A program made the position numbers and the translations under genes. Positions 45,611 to 62,467 of a stretch of DNA of 64,000 nucleotides are shown in pieces (position 1 is the first letter of the stretch; each line of letters begins with the position of its first letter). The DNA comes from Dichomitus squalens LYAD-421 SS1 (Eukaryota; Basidiomycota; Agaricomycetes; Polyporales; Polyporaceae). Where the stretch lies: the NCBI RefSeq assembly GCF_000275845.1, contig NW_006766895.1, forward strand, positions 440,710-504,709. Reading direction: 5' to 3'. The notes beneath the pieces are model-generated. The model saw only the letters and a program-made list of their open reading frames with translations, did not search any database and was not told where the DNA came from.

Positions 45611-46281
45611 CTTGGCTTGAGGACGGGAAGGGATCTGAAATCTTGCTTGGCCAAGTTGTGGTCGAAAGGAGGACGCCTTACAGCCATTCAATTTGGGGGC
45701 GGAAAGTCGCACCTTCCCAGTCTTATATGTGTCCATGTTGCAGGGAGGACCAGAACGAAATCCAGACGGCGGCTGGCAGCACATCAGATGTTACGCGCAG
45801 TACGATCCATTCGGTCGATATCGTCATGTTGTGGCTGGCAGACCGATGACTAGCATACAAGGCAAATGGTGATTCCATGCTCAGTGATTCTTACCCGGCG
45901 AACCCGGCACTGTCAGAGCTGTGCAATGATCGTCGACGGCCCTCGTTGCCTTCATCCATGTATACTCTCCCGCGGACGGATATGTAGGTGCCGCACGGCA
46001 TTCTTGCACTCGAGGGTCCCAATCTCGCTATGAATAGCCAGCCAGCGGCGGAACCAAAACATATATTCAGATCGCGACAACACACCTCGATCGTGACGTC
46101 ATTGGGCAGATATGGGCAGTGACTGGACTGTACGGCGGATAGTAGGCCCTGAACACAGGCGGTATGCTAAAGGTACCTCTAACTTCTAAGAATGTCTATC
46201 TTCAACTAGTTGATCCTATTAGTCTATGGGCGTAAGAAAAATCATAAATAGTGCAAGCCACACGGGGCGTGGGCTATGCGT
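45611..46281. other. Intergenic, promoter of ferric reductase 1
   Basis: 670 bp between two minus-strand genes. No protein frame is supported beyond a possible upstream extension of the reductase. Confidence 0.45.
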
Positions 46282-48491
46282 CTATTCACGGCTCACATCC
46301 CTATTGCGGAATGAATACGCTGCAATGTAGTGGAAGACGTAGATGTTACTCACCGTCCGAAGAACTTGACCTTGAGCCAGTCAGTAGCGACGAGAGTGCG
46401 ATTCCTCATGGAGAACAGGGTGCTCAAGTAGGCGCTACGCCAGAAGAGGAAGGTCGCGACACCTCCAGTAGCCAACTGTGATGCCGCGTCAGCTCGAATT
46501 GAAATCAATATTCAGACCAGACCGATTGCCACCCACATTGCCATTGAAGAACGGCAAGTCCGCAATCGCCTTGTCACTCCCGATATACGCCAGTGAGCCC
46601 TGGTGCGAATACTTGAATGGCCGCAGCTTCTCCAGCTTCGCGAGACGTTTCTCGGCCTGCTCGCGCTCCTGCTTTTCAGCCTCGGGGGCCGCATCCAGCT
46701 CCTTGAGGCGGTACTCAAGATTGTCACGCTTCGCGAGCTGGCCGAGGACGCGCGCGAGGTACGCGCCCTGCTGCGACGCGACCTGCGCGGTGGGCGCATA
46801 AGTTGTTGCGGTGCAGTCTCCTACGGCGAAGATGCTGCCGTCCGTGCCAGCCATGCGCATGCACTCTGCGAAGCGCGTCAGTACCATGCTCACAGAGCCG
46901 TGGTGAGCGAAGAGGACGTACCGTCGACCGTGATTCCGCGTCTGTTGTTCTGCGCCTCGGGGAGCTTGGCCATGAGGTCGCGGGTCACCTTGCGGAGCGT
47001 GTTGCCGGCAGCCCAGACGACGAGCCCGCAGGGGACCTCGACGATGCTCTTGTCGGGCATCTGGAGGACGACGCTCTTCTCCTTGACCTCCTTGACCATT
47101 GTCTTCGTCAAGATATCTATTTTGGCCTCCTTGAACGTCGACTCAGTGTAGTCAATCAGCTGCTTGCTGAACGACGGCAGCACGGACGGAAGGGCCTCCA
47201 CCAAGGTGATCCGGACGCTCTCCGCAAGTTCGGGGTACCACGAGCGCAAATCCTCCTCGAGGAAGTCGTGCAGCTCTCCGCTGAGCTCGACCCCAGTGGG
47301 ACCACCGCCCACGACGACCATGTGGAGGAGACGCTTGACCTCGTCGGAGGTCTGGCCGGGGAACGCAGCGGACTCCATGCAGTCCATGAAGCGGCGCTGC
47401 ATCTTCTCGGCGTCCTCGAGCTCCTTCATGAAACACGCGTGCTCTCGGACACCGGGGATGTTGAACGTCTGGACCTCGGCGCCGACGGCGAAGACGAGGT
47501 AGTCGTAGGGTATCGTCGTGTTGGAGACCGCGCCCTGGATCTCTGAGGTATCTGCGAAGGTGACGGTCTTGTTGACGGGCTGTGGGGATTGCATTCAGCT
47601 CCTGGGTAGGTGTGTGTGCGTTTGGAGGCAACGTACGTCGACATCTGTCGCTGACGCTTCTATGACCGTGACCTGACGCTTTTTGTGGCGCGTCACATAC
47701 CGTGTCGCTGCGAAGGTGTCACTATTTGACGGGATGATGCTTCAAAGCTATTGCGACTCACGCTGCAAGATAGAGCGAGGCGATATTGTACCAACTGCAA
47801 CGCTAGGCAAGAGCGGCGTGAAGAGAAAGTAGTTCTTGGGGCTGATAACAATCTACGGTCATGTCGTCATAAACTTGTACTCCTGCACAGCCACTTGAGC
47901 CAGCTCAAACCACTCACCACGTTATAGTCCTCCGTTTCCAATGAATTCAGCAGACTCGTAGCGCCCCAGCCACTGCCACAGATAACCAACGTCTTCTTGG
48001 AAGGGTCATGAGGAAGCTGAGGACCGGGCGTCTTATCCTTCTGAGCGTAGTAGTAGAACGCGCCTCCGCCAGCCAGGGTCACGAGGGTAATGCTACCGGT
48101 CGCCTGAAGAAAGCGCTTCCATAGTGACGGCCTGAACACAGGAGGCGGCGGTGGGGGCTAGACGTGCGCGAGCGGGACGCGGGAATGTCAGAACAGAAGG
48201 AATTGGCGAGACGAATAACCAAATGGAGCGATTCGCTCAGTCCAGCGATGATGATCGCAGACGTGGCCCGACGCAGAGTATATAAGAAAGAGCGACTCAC
48301 TGCAGATGCGCTCGCCTCCGCCCCTGTTCCCGTGGACCGCAGCCTGAGCCTGGCTGGCGGGATACGTGTGATCGCGGACGGCCGCGATGCGGCCAGGCTT
48401 CGGCCGAGAACGCGCACTATTCGCGGGGTCAGTGTTCCGTTTCTTTTCCTTATGCTAGTTTCGTAAAGGGCATACCACGAGTGGCTTGCAT
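46282..48491 (-). CDS. Type II (alternative) NADH dehydrogenase, mitochondrial
   Basis: Single-subunit, rotenone-insensitive NADH:quinone oxidoreductase of the inner membrane (NDE/NDI type). Exon 1 is MQATR plus one base. Exon 2 gives a basic presequence ([20 protein letters not shown]). Then [20 protein letters not shown], a hydrophobic [14 protein letters not shown] anchor, and the FAD site [18 protein letters not shown]. Next [27 protein letters not shown] joined to [29 protein letters not shown], the NADH site [27 protein letters not shown]-like [11 protein letters not shown], and [15 protein letters not shown]. The last 19 nt exon gives the typical terminus FFGR-DVSRE. No EF hand. About nine exons. 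Internal or external orientation cannot be told. Confidence 0.92.
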
Positions 48492-49273
48492 GGCCGTTTT
48501 GTAGAAGATGGGCAGAGCCCTCTGGGGGTCGACGAAGGTGAAGAAACGGGGTGCGCGGTGAGTGTGCGCTGAGGTGGGAGGCGATGATGAAAGTTGTTCG
48601 GACGGCGCGCTACGGTTACTTTGGCGCCAGCCAGATTTCGAGGCGACGCCGACTTCTGCCGGAATTTCGGCAGCAATAAACGGCCTTATCTCTTTACACT
48701 CATGACGTCGTCATTCCAATCTATCTATTCTTTGTGTTTTTATCTCATCCCAGGCGGGCGACGTACCAGATAATGTTGCAAATGCTGTCAACGTTGCCTT
48801 CCGTCTATGTATGCTGCTGATCTATTCGAGCGTAGTCATAACTTATGGCTATGATCACTCCGCGTGTCGGCGCTAAGACTTATCTAATCTACGATCTACC
48901 AGGAGTATGATTTCCGATCTACTCGGACCGGAGTCATTCACCACAGTTCTTTGCGCTCGCCGTGCTGTACAGAACAACATCCAACCTCCAACTGCAGTAT
49001 GTCTCGCTCGATTGCTTCATATTCTCTCGCATTGAAGTCGACACTGAACAGAGACCCCATCGCAGCTATCAGGGACTTGACAGCTTCACGTACCGCCGCC
49101 GTCTTTTCCCCATTCTACACTCAGAGGCGGCGCTCCCGCATCTGCGACACCAGTGCGTATGGTCCGATCTGAACCGGCGGTATGCTCACCTCTCGAACGA
49201 CAGAAATACCTCGCCAATAGGGCCCAACGGGAATCTCATCTCACCCCTTCACCACCAGTAAACCGAACCCAAA
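48492..49273. other. Divergent intergenic region (NADH dehydrogenase / ARO1)
   Basis: 780 bp with the two promoters. No gene seen. Confidence 0.45.
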
Positions 49274-54712
<5,439 letters not shown>

Positions 54713-57700
54713 TCATGCAGGGCCAGCGACAGCCCCATCTCGACATATTTAGCTACGATCTTGAGTAAAGAGCCGAACTGTGTTGTATACAAAATCAAAT
54801 GTGTTGACGATCATCTGATTGGTTAGATGGCCGGGCTGTTCCCAATTATCGGACGAGAACATGGTGCTGGAAGTGGTAATCGAAGCGCCCAAAGGCCGCG
54901 CGACAGCGAAGCCTGCAAGCTGGAGACGAACTTGTTCTAACTGTTCACACTCAATGAGACACATGACTCTGCCTAAAAACTCAACATTTCACGAGTGAAA
55001 GAGACAATGAGCTACCATCGGGACTGGATGTGGCACTGTGGGTCCTGACATACCCAATCCGGGTAACGGCTCATGCGAGCTTCCGTTGTACACGGTACTG
55101 CCACTGTTCCTGGACCCCGAGTCAGATGATACTGTTGATGAATATGTACTTGCCTACTACAGTGATCGGTCTCGCTGAGAGGACACTGCACCAATCTGCA
55201 GATGCTCTCACAGACCAAGCCGGCGCAGTACGCTCACATATGCCCCGCAGACCGGGGCCCATCGACCGGCGACTGAGAGGCATAGCCAACCAGGGCAAAG
55301 CAATTATCGTGGCCCATAGAGTTTGAACATCCCGCTCATATCTGGAGACAAATGTGTATGTTAGCGGGTGCTCTGCTGACGTACCACCTGGTAGCGGTGC
55401 GATCGTAAATAAGCGCTGTGATATTCGACGAACTTTCGTTCCTACTATGGGTCCTAGTGCTTCTGCGTTACAATATCCCGCAGTCTTGAGGCCACTCTCT
55501 GACACTCCCTGGATGGATAATAGCTCAGAGGGAATAAATCGAGCCAACATCAGAGCACCAACGACGCCGATGACTCGAACTTCGGAGCAGGTGGGATGCT
55601 TCTATTCAGGATGTTTTACCTATGCCGCAAGCCGAAGCGCAATTCAGTATGAGATGGAGAATATCATGACCATGCACGAAATAGCTCATGACGTCTAACA
55701 TTTTCCCCATCACAGGAACGCCCCGGCATGCTGGAGCCAAGTTCGCACACCTGTGGCGGGTCCCTATTCGGCAACACAAAAAACATGTAAAGTGGATCAT
55801 CCCAATGCATCTCAACTGAAATATTTCCCGTTCAGAGAATGAGGAATTTCCTCACCACACACAGTCTCTCATACCAAGGCGCTTCCAGCCTGCCTCGACT
55901 TGTTGAGACGTGTCGAGAGCAGCTAACCCAACACAACGTCGTACCGCCGAAAAGAAGCGACATTCGCAGGGTTGTGCCAGTCGTGAAGACTCGTGAAGAA
56001 AGAGGACCACAAGTCGAACACAACTTGCAACGGTCCACCTCCGGGATTAAGCCTTCGGCCGACTGACTCCTCATGCACTAGTCGAAGGTGCCGCCTCATG
56101 GTAACAGACCACGCAGTCTGGCTTCGTGAGCCACTCTCGACAGTAGCCTGACGGCGACAGGAGGAGGAGGGGGACGGAGATATCCCCTCCCGACAAGCCC
56201 GTCCACACGCCAACGTGGCCTGCTGCCGAAAATAGCAATGTTGGAAGCAGAAGCAAGCCACTTACCTTATCGAACACGCATGGCCCTGTCAGCTGCTTGT
56301 TCTGCGAGCAGGTGCTGCAGGAACTGGAGGGAGACGGAGTGGCAGGTGGGCCGCAGTCAATGAGCACCGTCCCTTTTCCAAGACGCCGAATCTGCCATTC
56401 CGCACCAGAACTGCTCCAGAAAGAAGTTATCAAACAGAAGATTATAGACGACCCGACGGTGAACCTCGGCCAGTTCTTTTGTGGCTAAGAAAGAGCACAT
56501 CACAGGAGATGTCATGAGCTAGGGCTGTCGCCCAAAGTGGTCGAGGAGTGCCTCGCACTTCTCGGTGCTATGCGGAGTTGAGGAGTGGGGTGTGCGTGTT
56601 GTCCGCATTAGGGGTATTCCGTCAACGTTATGGGGGAAATTATTATTCGTCCGGACGGAGAGCTGGCGTGTCTATGTCAGAAAGGGCGAGGGAGCTCGAG
56701 AAGGGGGACCCGGTCGACGGGACGGAGGAGAACGAGTTATCTCAATGTTGTTCGGACCGTAGAAGATCCATGAGGTTCACTGCTCCATGTGTGGAGAATT
56801 CTGTGACTCTATCGTTATCGCTCTCGGAATGGTAGAGAAACTGGAGCACAGCATGCGGGATGAACGTACAGAACTTACCCGCTATCCATTACCACTCAAC
56901 TAACGGTGGCAGGACTAGCACTCCTAAGCCTGTCGGTCCCAACGATGGTGTACATAGTCCTCTTGTGATTGAATTAGAGGAATCACAAGGAACGAAATTG
57001 GAGAAGAGTCTTTGAACTGACCGTTTGACCAGATGTCGAGTTCTTACATCCGAGTAGCACAAATTGCGCAAGTATATGGCGTCTTCTCCGGTGCAGGTCG
57101 ATCTCAGTAAGAAGACTGCGCGTCGCAACACCCTGAGGGCTCTCAAGTTGATCGAGAGCCAAGCGATGGCGGTGGTGTGATGAGGCCGATCCTTTGACAG
57201 CCGCGCACATGTGGTGTGGATGCAAGAGACTGTTGTCCGCCATCATACTAGGTGAACTGCCTTATCACCTCGGGAGGGGCCGAGATCGCTTGGCTGGATG
57301 TACGGGCAGATTCATGCGATGCCCGGCAGATACGAGCATCGGTAGTGGTTACCACCTGGTGTTACGGTGCTGCGAGTCCGGATTTAAACACCAGTCTGTC
57401 AGATACAATCTACCGTCTGGAAGCGACGGAATGATCGTCAATGTCATGTCGTTGTGGCACCTCAATACGCCTTCGAAGGCAATGCTGGCGCAACATGCGA
57501 GTAAGTGCCAGGTAGGGGTGGCGTATGGGCTTGAAAAGAATCAAGCGAGTGTGTCACCAAGATACATAACACTGTATTGCGGGCCCACAACTATGACCCT
57601 CGCAGAAGAATGCACTGCAAATAGAAGGTGTTTTGGGTATTGTATTGTCGGGGTTGATGGCATTGTCATACTCACGAAATTCGCGGAGGCTGCAACCCGC

Positions 57701-60115
57701 GCCAGATCTCAATACGACGCGTTCCATAGATGTGAACCTCGGATAGTGGGGATATTCTCGTACCGTTCCGATGTTTTATTCCTGGCCCTAATCAGTCCTG
57801 CACGGAACCACATCAGGAGGCAAAGTACATCCCGACGCCGTACCGCGTTATCTGATACAGAAAGAAGCAGGTGGCATCCTCGAGTGGTGACCTCGGCGAA
57901 AGTCTGAAACGTTCTGTAACGTTGTTCTATCTTGGCTGTCAGTGAAGCTTCCTCAGCGGCCCGCTGCGTAAAGCTGAGCGGGACGCCGTTACGGTGCTCA
58001 TCGTCTATTCTCGTCGAATAGAAGCAGCCCTTCTCGTAACCGCTCCAGAAGAGTCGGTGTTATCGACCGAATGAGGGTGTTGACCACGTCGTGCTTGGCG
58101 TGCGCAGTCGTGCATGACTGCTTGCACGCAATGGAACTGCCGTCTCAAACTGTACCCTTGACAATTAGTGCACCATGAGAGTCAATCTCCGCGCGGTTCG
58201 GCAGGTCAGCATCGAGCGATGACCGAGATGCCCACGCAGTGTATGACGCTCTAAGCCCATTCTAAAACCACCCTGGTCCTGATCGTTGTTGGTAGCCGGG
58301 TTTGAGTCGAGGATGATACAGGCAGGAAGGGTACGAAGCGGCTGTCGAGGATGGTCGGTGCAAGGCGAGAGTGCTTAGTCGGTCAGTCGCCGCGGTTGTA
58401 CGCCGGGCCTTCCCAATCAGGCTAGTGGTGACCGAGGAGACAGCCGCGGACCTTTCTCGCCAACGACCATCTCGCTCGACGGTCTCCTGACTGAACCAGG
58501 CTCTAGCACTCGGCGCATCTGTCCAGCTGGGCTTTACTCGAGGAACTTGAGGGGTTATAGTGCGTGGGTCGATGGCTGCGCTTACGTAGCAGCGGAAGGG
58601 ACTCGATCTTCCGGCAACTCGTGGCGACTCCGATTGAGCCTCTCGTGCAGGGTCACCAGTACAACCGCACCAGGTCGACGAGTAGCCTCAACAGATATCA
58701 TCATCATGACCTTCACCAATGTCATCTCCCTTCTGGATGAGACTCGACATTCAATCATCGAACATCTTGCCACTCTCGGCGCTGTGGGCCGCATCCTATT
58801 GGATGAGGTCAATTCGGCGGAATGATCACTTGCAGGAATCGAGTTCAGGACCCGGATAGAGGAGCCTGTATTTTCACGGCTATTCCTGCAGAAATTTCCG
58901 CTTCCAGCCGCAGCGCAGTCTCTTACGTGCTGAAGTCACGGATGAGGTGAGCTGTCGAATTCTGAATTCTTCCTCTCAGATTGTCACGGTCTCTTGGCGA
59001 GATCTCCGACTACCTGTCAAGCAGGATCATGTATGACGAGGATAGAATGGTGAAACCCGTCGGCTTCACGGCTATTCTGCCCTACCTCTTCTCTTCTATC
59101 CGTGACCAGACTGAGAAGGAGTAGGGCAGGTGGATTACGGGAAGTCATCTTATCAGATACACGGCAGCCCGCTCGAGCGAGGTGTTAGCGCCCAAAGATA
59201 AGACTGCAGCGCCATCATGATGTCGCCGAGCCCGTTACGAGGAGCTCGGAGCGAAACCATGCGACGTGTTGTTGCCGGCACCATGACCTCGTCGTATCTT
59301 CGCATTGTCCTATTTTTCGCGGCTCGCGCAATCTTGGGCGATATCGCGTTGTCGTCCGTCGTCCCGCCCTGACGCATGGTCTGGGCGCCCGCATCACACA
59401 TTCAAACAACCGAAATTCCGATTATTTTTCGGGACGCTTCATTCAATATATGGCAGGGCGTCTCGGTCCTCGTACCGCAACCCTGGTTCGAAATTTTTCC
59501 TAGCGAGGCTGTCATCGTGAATGTCAAAGCATGACGAATACGGCCGTCAAGGACGATACGCTGCCATCAGCATAAGATAGGGTACGCCCGCAGCGGCTGT
59601 CTTTGTGGAGAATTCATTCATGTTAGTCATGTTAATCTCGCACATTGGGCGGGTTCAGAATCAGAGGTCGAGGACTCGGTGAGCCCATATGGGTTTTCGG
59701 GAAAGCACATGCGATCGCGAAATGTCTCAGCATGCGGCTGATCAAGACGCACTCCCGTGGCGTCATTGAGGAATTCGCACATCGCCCCGAGGACCCAGAT
59801 CCATCCCGATGAGATCAAAGCCAGATTGTGCACTGTCCACGTTGGCGCTCTGCTTCTGAAGCGGGGGTTGTACGTCCAACCCATGTGGATCTGCTATCCT
59901 CCCAGCGTGGCGGTTCGTCGCTTCCTGCAGAAGATCGAAGTGTTTCTGCCTCAACCTTTGTAGCCATAGAAAGTGTTCCGTTCTCATCACTACCCCGTCT
60001 GCCCGATCTGCGATGAGGTGAGTGGTACTTATATTCGGGTGACGGGTAGTGAACGGCCTTCCAGGAATCCCTCACTGGCAATCCGCCTGCCTTCACTCCG
60101 GCACCAGCCCCAAAG
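54713..60115. other. Gene-poor 5.4 kb stretch
   Basis: No gene with recognisable domains. Items seen: a minus-strand frame near 56270-56433 with CSTCSQNKQ and CVFDK, faintly like half a Zn2Cys6 cluster; a 237-codon plus frame at 57194-57907 without known domain and with unusual Cys/His/Arg-rich composition; coding-like short segments at 58690-59125. Possibly decayed genes or transposon remnants. Confidence 0.4.
57194..57907 (+). other. 237-codon open frame, doubtful gene
   Basis: Intronless frame starting MTAAHMWCGCKRLL and ending VVTSAKV. No signal peptide, membrane segment or known motif. Composition (many Cys, His, Ser, Arg) is unlike the other proteins here, and no promoter-like TATA was seen. 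It may be a chance frame or a decayed gene. Confidence 0.2.
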
Positions 60116-62467
60116 ATGAGCATCAAAGCGTCTCCCAGCTTGAATGCTTCTGCTCCTGCCGCTGTGTCTCACCCTGGCCCTGCTGGTTCAGCTGCTCCCG
60201 GCGGACCTGGTGGGCCTATGGTTCATGCCCCTAACCCCGACAGAGCGTTGCGCATCGCGCGAAACCATGCGTACGCCCACCAGATCTGGTGGCTCATTGC
60301 GAGCTTCATTGCGCTCATCATCATTTTCCAATTTCTGTCCTGGGCCGTGTCGAAGTGTTACTCGAGGAATACCCCCAAGGGGAAGAAGCCCGCCGACGCG
60401 GAAGCAGGCGCCTCTCCCATCCCCTCTCCTCGCCGGTTCTCACTACGCAACATCCCTACGGCGATAATCAACCTTTACCGTGTTGTTGCTTTCCGCTGGA
60501 CGCTCGAAATTGGCCAGTCTTACACGCTCAACTTCGCGGAGGTGTTCATTACTGTTGCCTACATCGTCGCCCTCTTCACTTGGGAGTTCGTCAACAGTGA
60601 GCAGCTCGATCTTGGTGCCATCATGCCTCCGCGTGCTCATCGCATCTCAGCGACCGATACGCAAGGACAGAAGCTCGATATCAGCTACTGGGGCAGCCGC
60701 GCTGGTTCGCTGGCAGTAATCCAAACCCCCCTCATCACCGCGTTAGGAACAAAGAACAACGTCATTTCTTGTGAGTCGAAACATGATGTTCACATTGACG
60801 GGTGCAATGTCTGACAATCACACAACAGACATCACTGGCATCAGCTATGATAAGGTAGATTCCAGATTCCGACATTTGCCTGCAGCTACTCATCGTCAAT
60901 GCCCGTTGGTAGCTCAACTACATTCATCGTATGACGGCTCGGGTCGTTTTTGTGCTACTCTGGGTACACGGAGGAGCCAAGGTAACGGCTATTTTGAACG
61001 CGTCCGTCTCTCAAGCCAAGCTGACATAACGTGGCTTGCAGCTTTCCCATTCCGTCCCTGAAGAATTTGATGAATGGTTCATCCGCATTGGTCTCACCGC
61101 CATCATCGCTTTCAGTATCCTTATTCTTGTCTCCCTCCGTCCAATTCGGGCGGAAGCCTACGAGGTGTTCTACTTCACACACTTCTTCATGGTGCTGTAC
61201 GTGTAGATCTCTCGATGGACAGCCTCACACACTGACCAGCCATTCCGCTCCCAGGATCTTCCTTCTCGGCGGTTATTTCCACGCAAAGAAGGTTGACTTT
61301 GCCACCTATGTGTGGCCATCGTTCCTCATATGGGCTCTCGACCGCTTCATCCGGGTCGCTCGCGTCGTCTATTACAACCACCTCTACTTCGGCTTCAGCT
61401 CAAAGTCGGACCGCCTCGATGCCTCGGTCGAGCTTCTGTCGCCGCACTTCGTCCGCCTGCACATCAGCCGCCCGCCGCACTTCAATTGGACGCCCGGTCA
61501 GACTGCGTTCCTAGTTATGCCTACCGTCTCCGGAAACCCACTCGAGGCCCATCCGTTCACCATTGCCTCGGTTGACTCCCACTATCAACTGACGACGGCT
61601 GAAAAGCCCGATCTCGAGAAGAAGGCATCCTCCGATGCCGTAGACATCGCGCCGTACTGGAAGGAGCTCGTATTTCTGATCAACGTTCGGGAGGGCTTCA
61701 CTAAGCGCCTCGCCGCCATCGCGCAGAAGGGTGAGAAGGTCAAGGTGCTCATCGACGGCCCGTACGGCTTCTCGCCGAACTTGGACAATGACGATATCGT
61801 CGTTTTCGTCGCCGGTGGCTCTGGCGTAACCTTCACGCTGTCGACCTTCCTTGGTGTTCTGAGCCACGTGCAGAACAAGAAGAGCAAGTGCCGCCGCATC
61901 GTCTGGGTTTGGACTATCCGCGAAGCCGGTATGTTCATCTGCTCTTCGAGCCGCCGTTAAAGATGTTGACCGTTTTTGCTCAGACCACATCGAGTGGGTG
62001 TCGAAGGCCCTCAGTAAAGCGCTTGAGCTCGCACCCAGCGACCTGGAGATCTCCATCCGCATCTATGTCACTGGTCGAAGCGCATCCAATGAGACTGTGC
62101 TCCGCCAGGTCAAGTCATGGAACGAAGACGACTCTATTCACTCTTCCGAGGGTACCACGGTCGGCAAGAGCCGTCCGCCTTCCCTCCTCAACTTCCCGGC
62201 TGTTCAGGTCAATCAAGGCCGCCCAGACATCCCAGCATTGTTGCACGACGAAGTTGACGCTACTACAGGCCGCATCTCTGTGACAGGTACGTCTCCACAC
62301 GAACGTGCTGATATTCTTCGTTCATATTCGCTGACAACGTCTTCCTAGTATGTGGATCTCAGGGCATCGCGCGTGCGTGCCGTAAGGCCTTGCGTGTCCC
62401 GATCTCGACCGGCCTGAACGGCGGTCCGAGTGTTGTACTCCACGTTGAGTCGTTCGGATACGCGTAG
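60116..62467 (+). CDS. Ferric reductase-like transmembrane oxidoreductase 2 (FRE family)
   Basis: Second metalloreductase of the window, about 700 residues. A Pro/Ala/Gly-rich N-terminus precedes the first membrane helix (WLIASFIALIIIFQFLSWAV). Further helices include FAEVFITVAYIVALFTWEFV and LTAIIAFSILILVSL. Haem pairs: LNYIHRMTARVVFVLLWVHG and FTHFFMVLIFLLGGYFHAKK, both H-x13-H; the latter is restored across an intron. FAD site HPFTIAS; NADPH sites IDGPYGF and VAGGSGVTFTLSTF; C-terminal VCGSQGIARACRKAL and ending VESFGYA. At least seven exons. Distant in sequence from reductase 1, so not a recent duplicate. Presumed plasma-membrane Fe(III)/Cu(II) reduction for uptake; metal specificity is unknown. 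Confidence 0.92.

Noticed and set aside
48079..48417. NADH dehydrogenase starting at a GTG within exon 2
   Set aside because: A proper ATG exon (MQATR) lies upstream at 48491 with a good GTATGC...TAG intron, giving a complete presequence.
56071..56433. Possible Zn2Cys6 transcription factor N-terminus on the minus strand
   Set aside because: Only the second half of a cluster (CSTCSQNKQ to CVFDK) is present and the first three Cys are missing; no convincing downstream exons.
58682..59127. Possible small gene with segments EISASSRSAVSYVLKSRM and SLGEISDYLSSRIMYDED
   Set aside because: Joining them needs a 33 nt intron, shorter than any other here, and no family match is known.
59440..59475. 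tRNA-like B box (GGTTCGAAATT) followed by a T-run
   Set aside because: No matching A box at the right distance and no acceptor stem could be formed.
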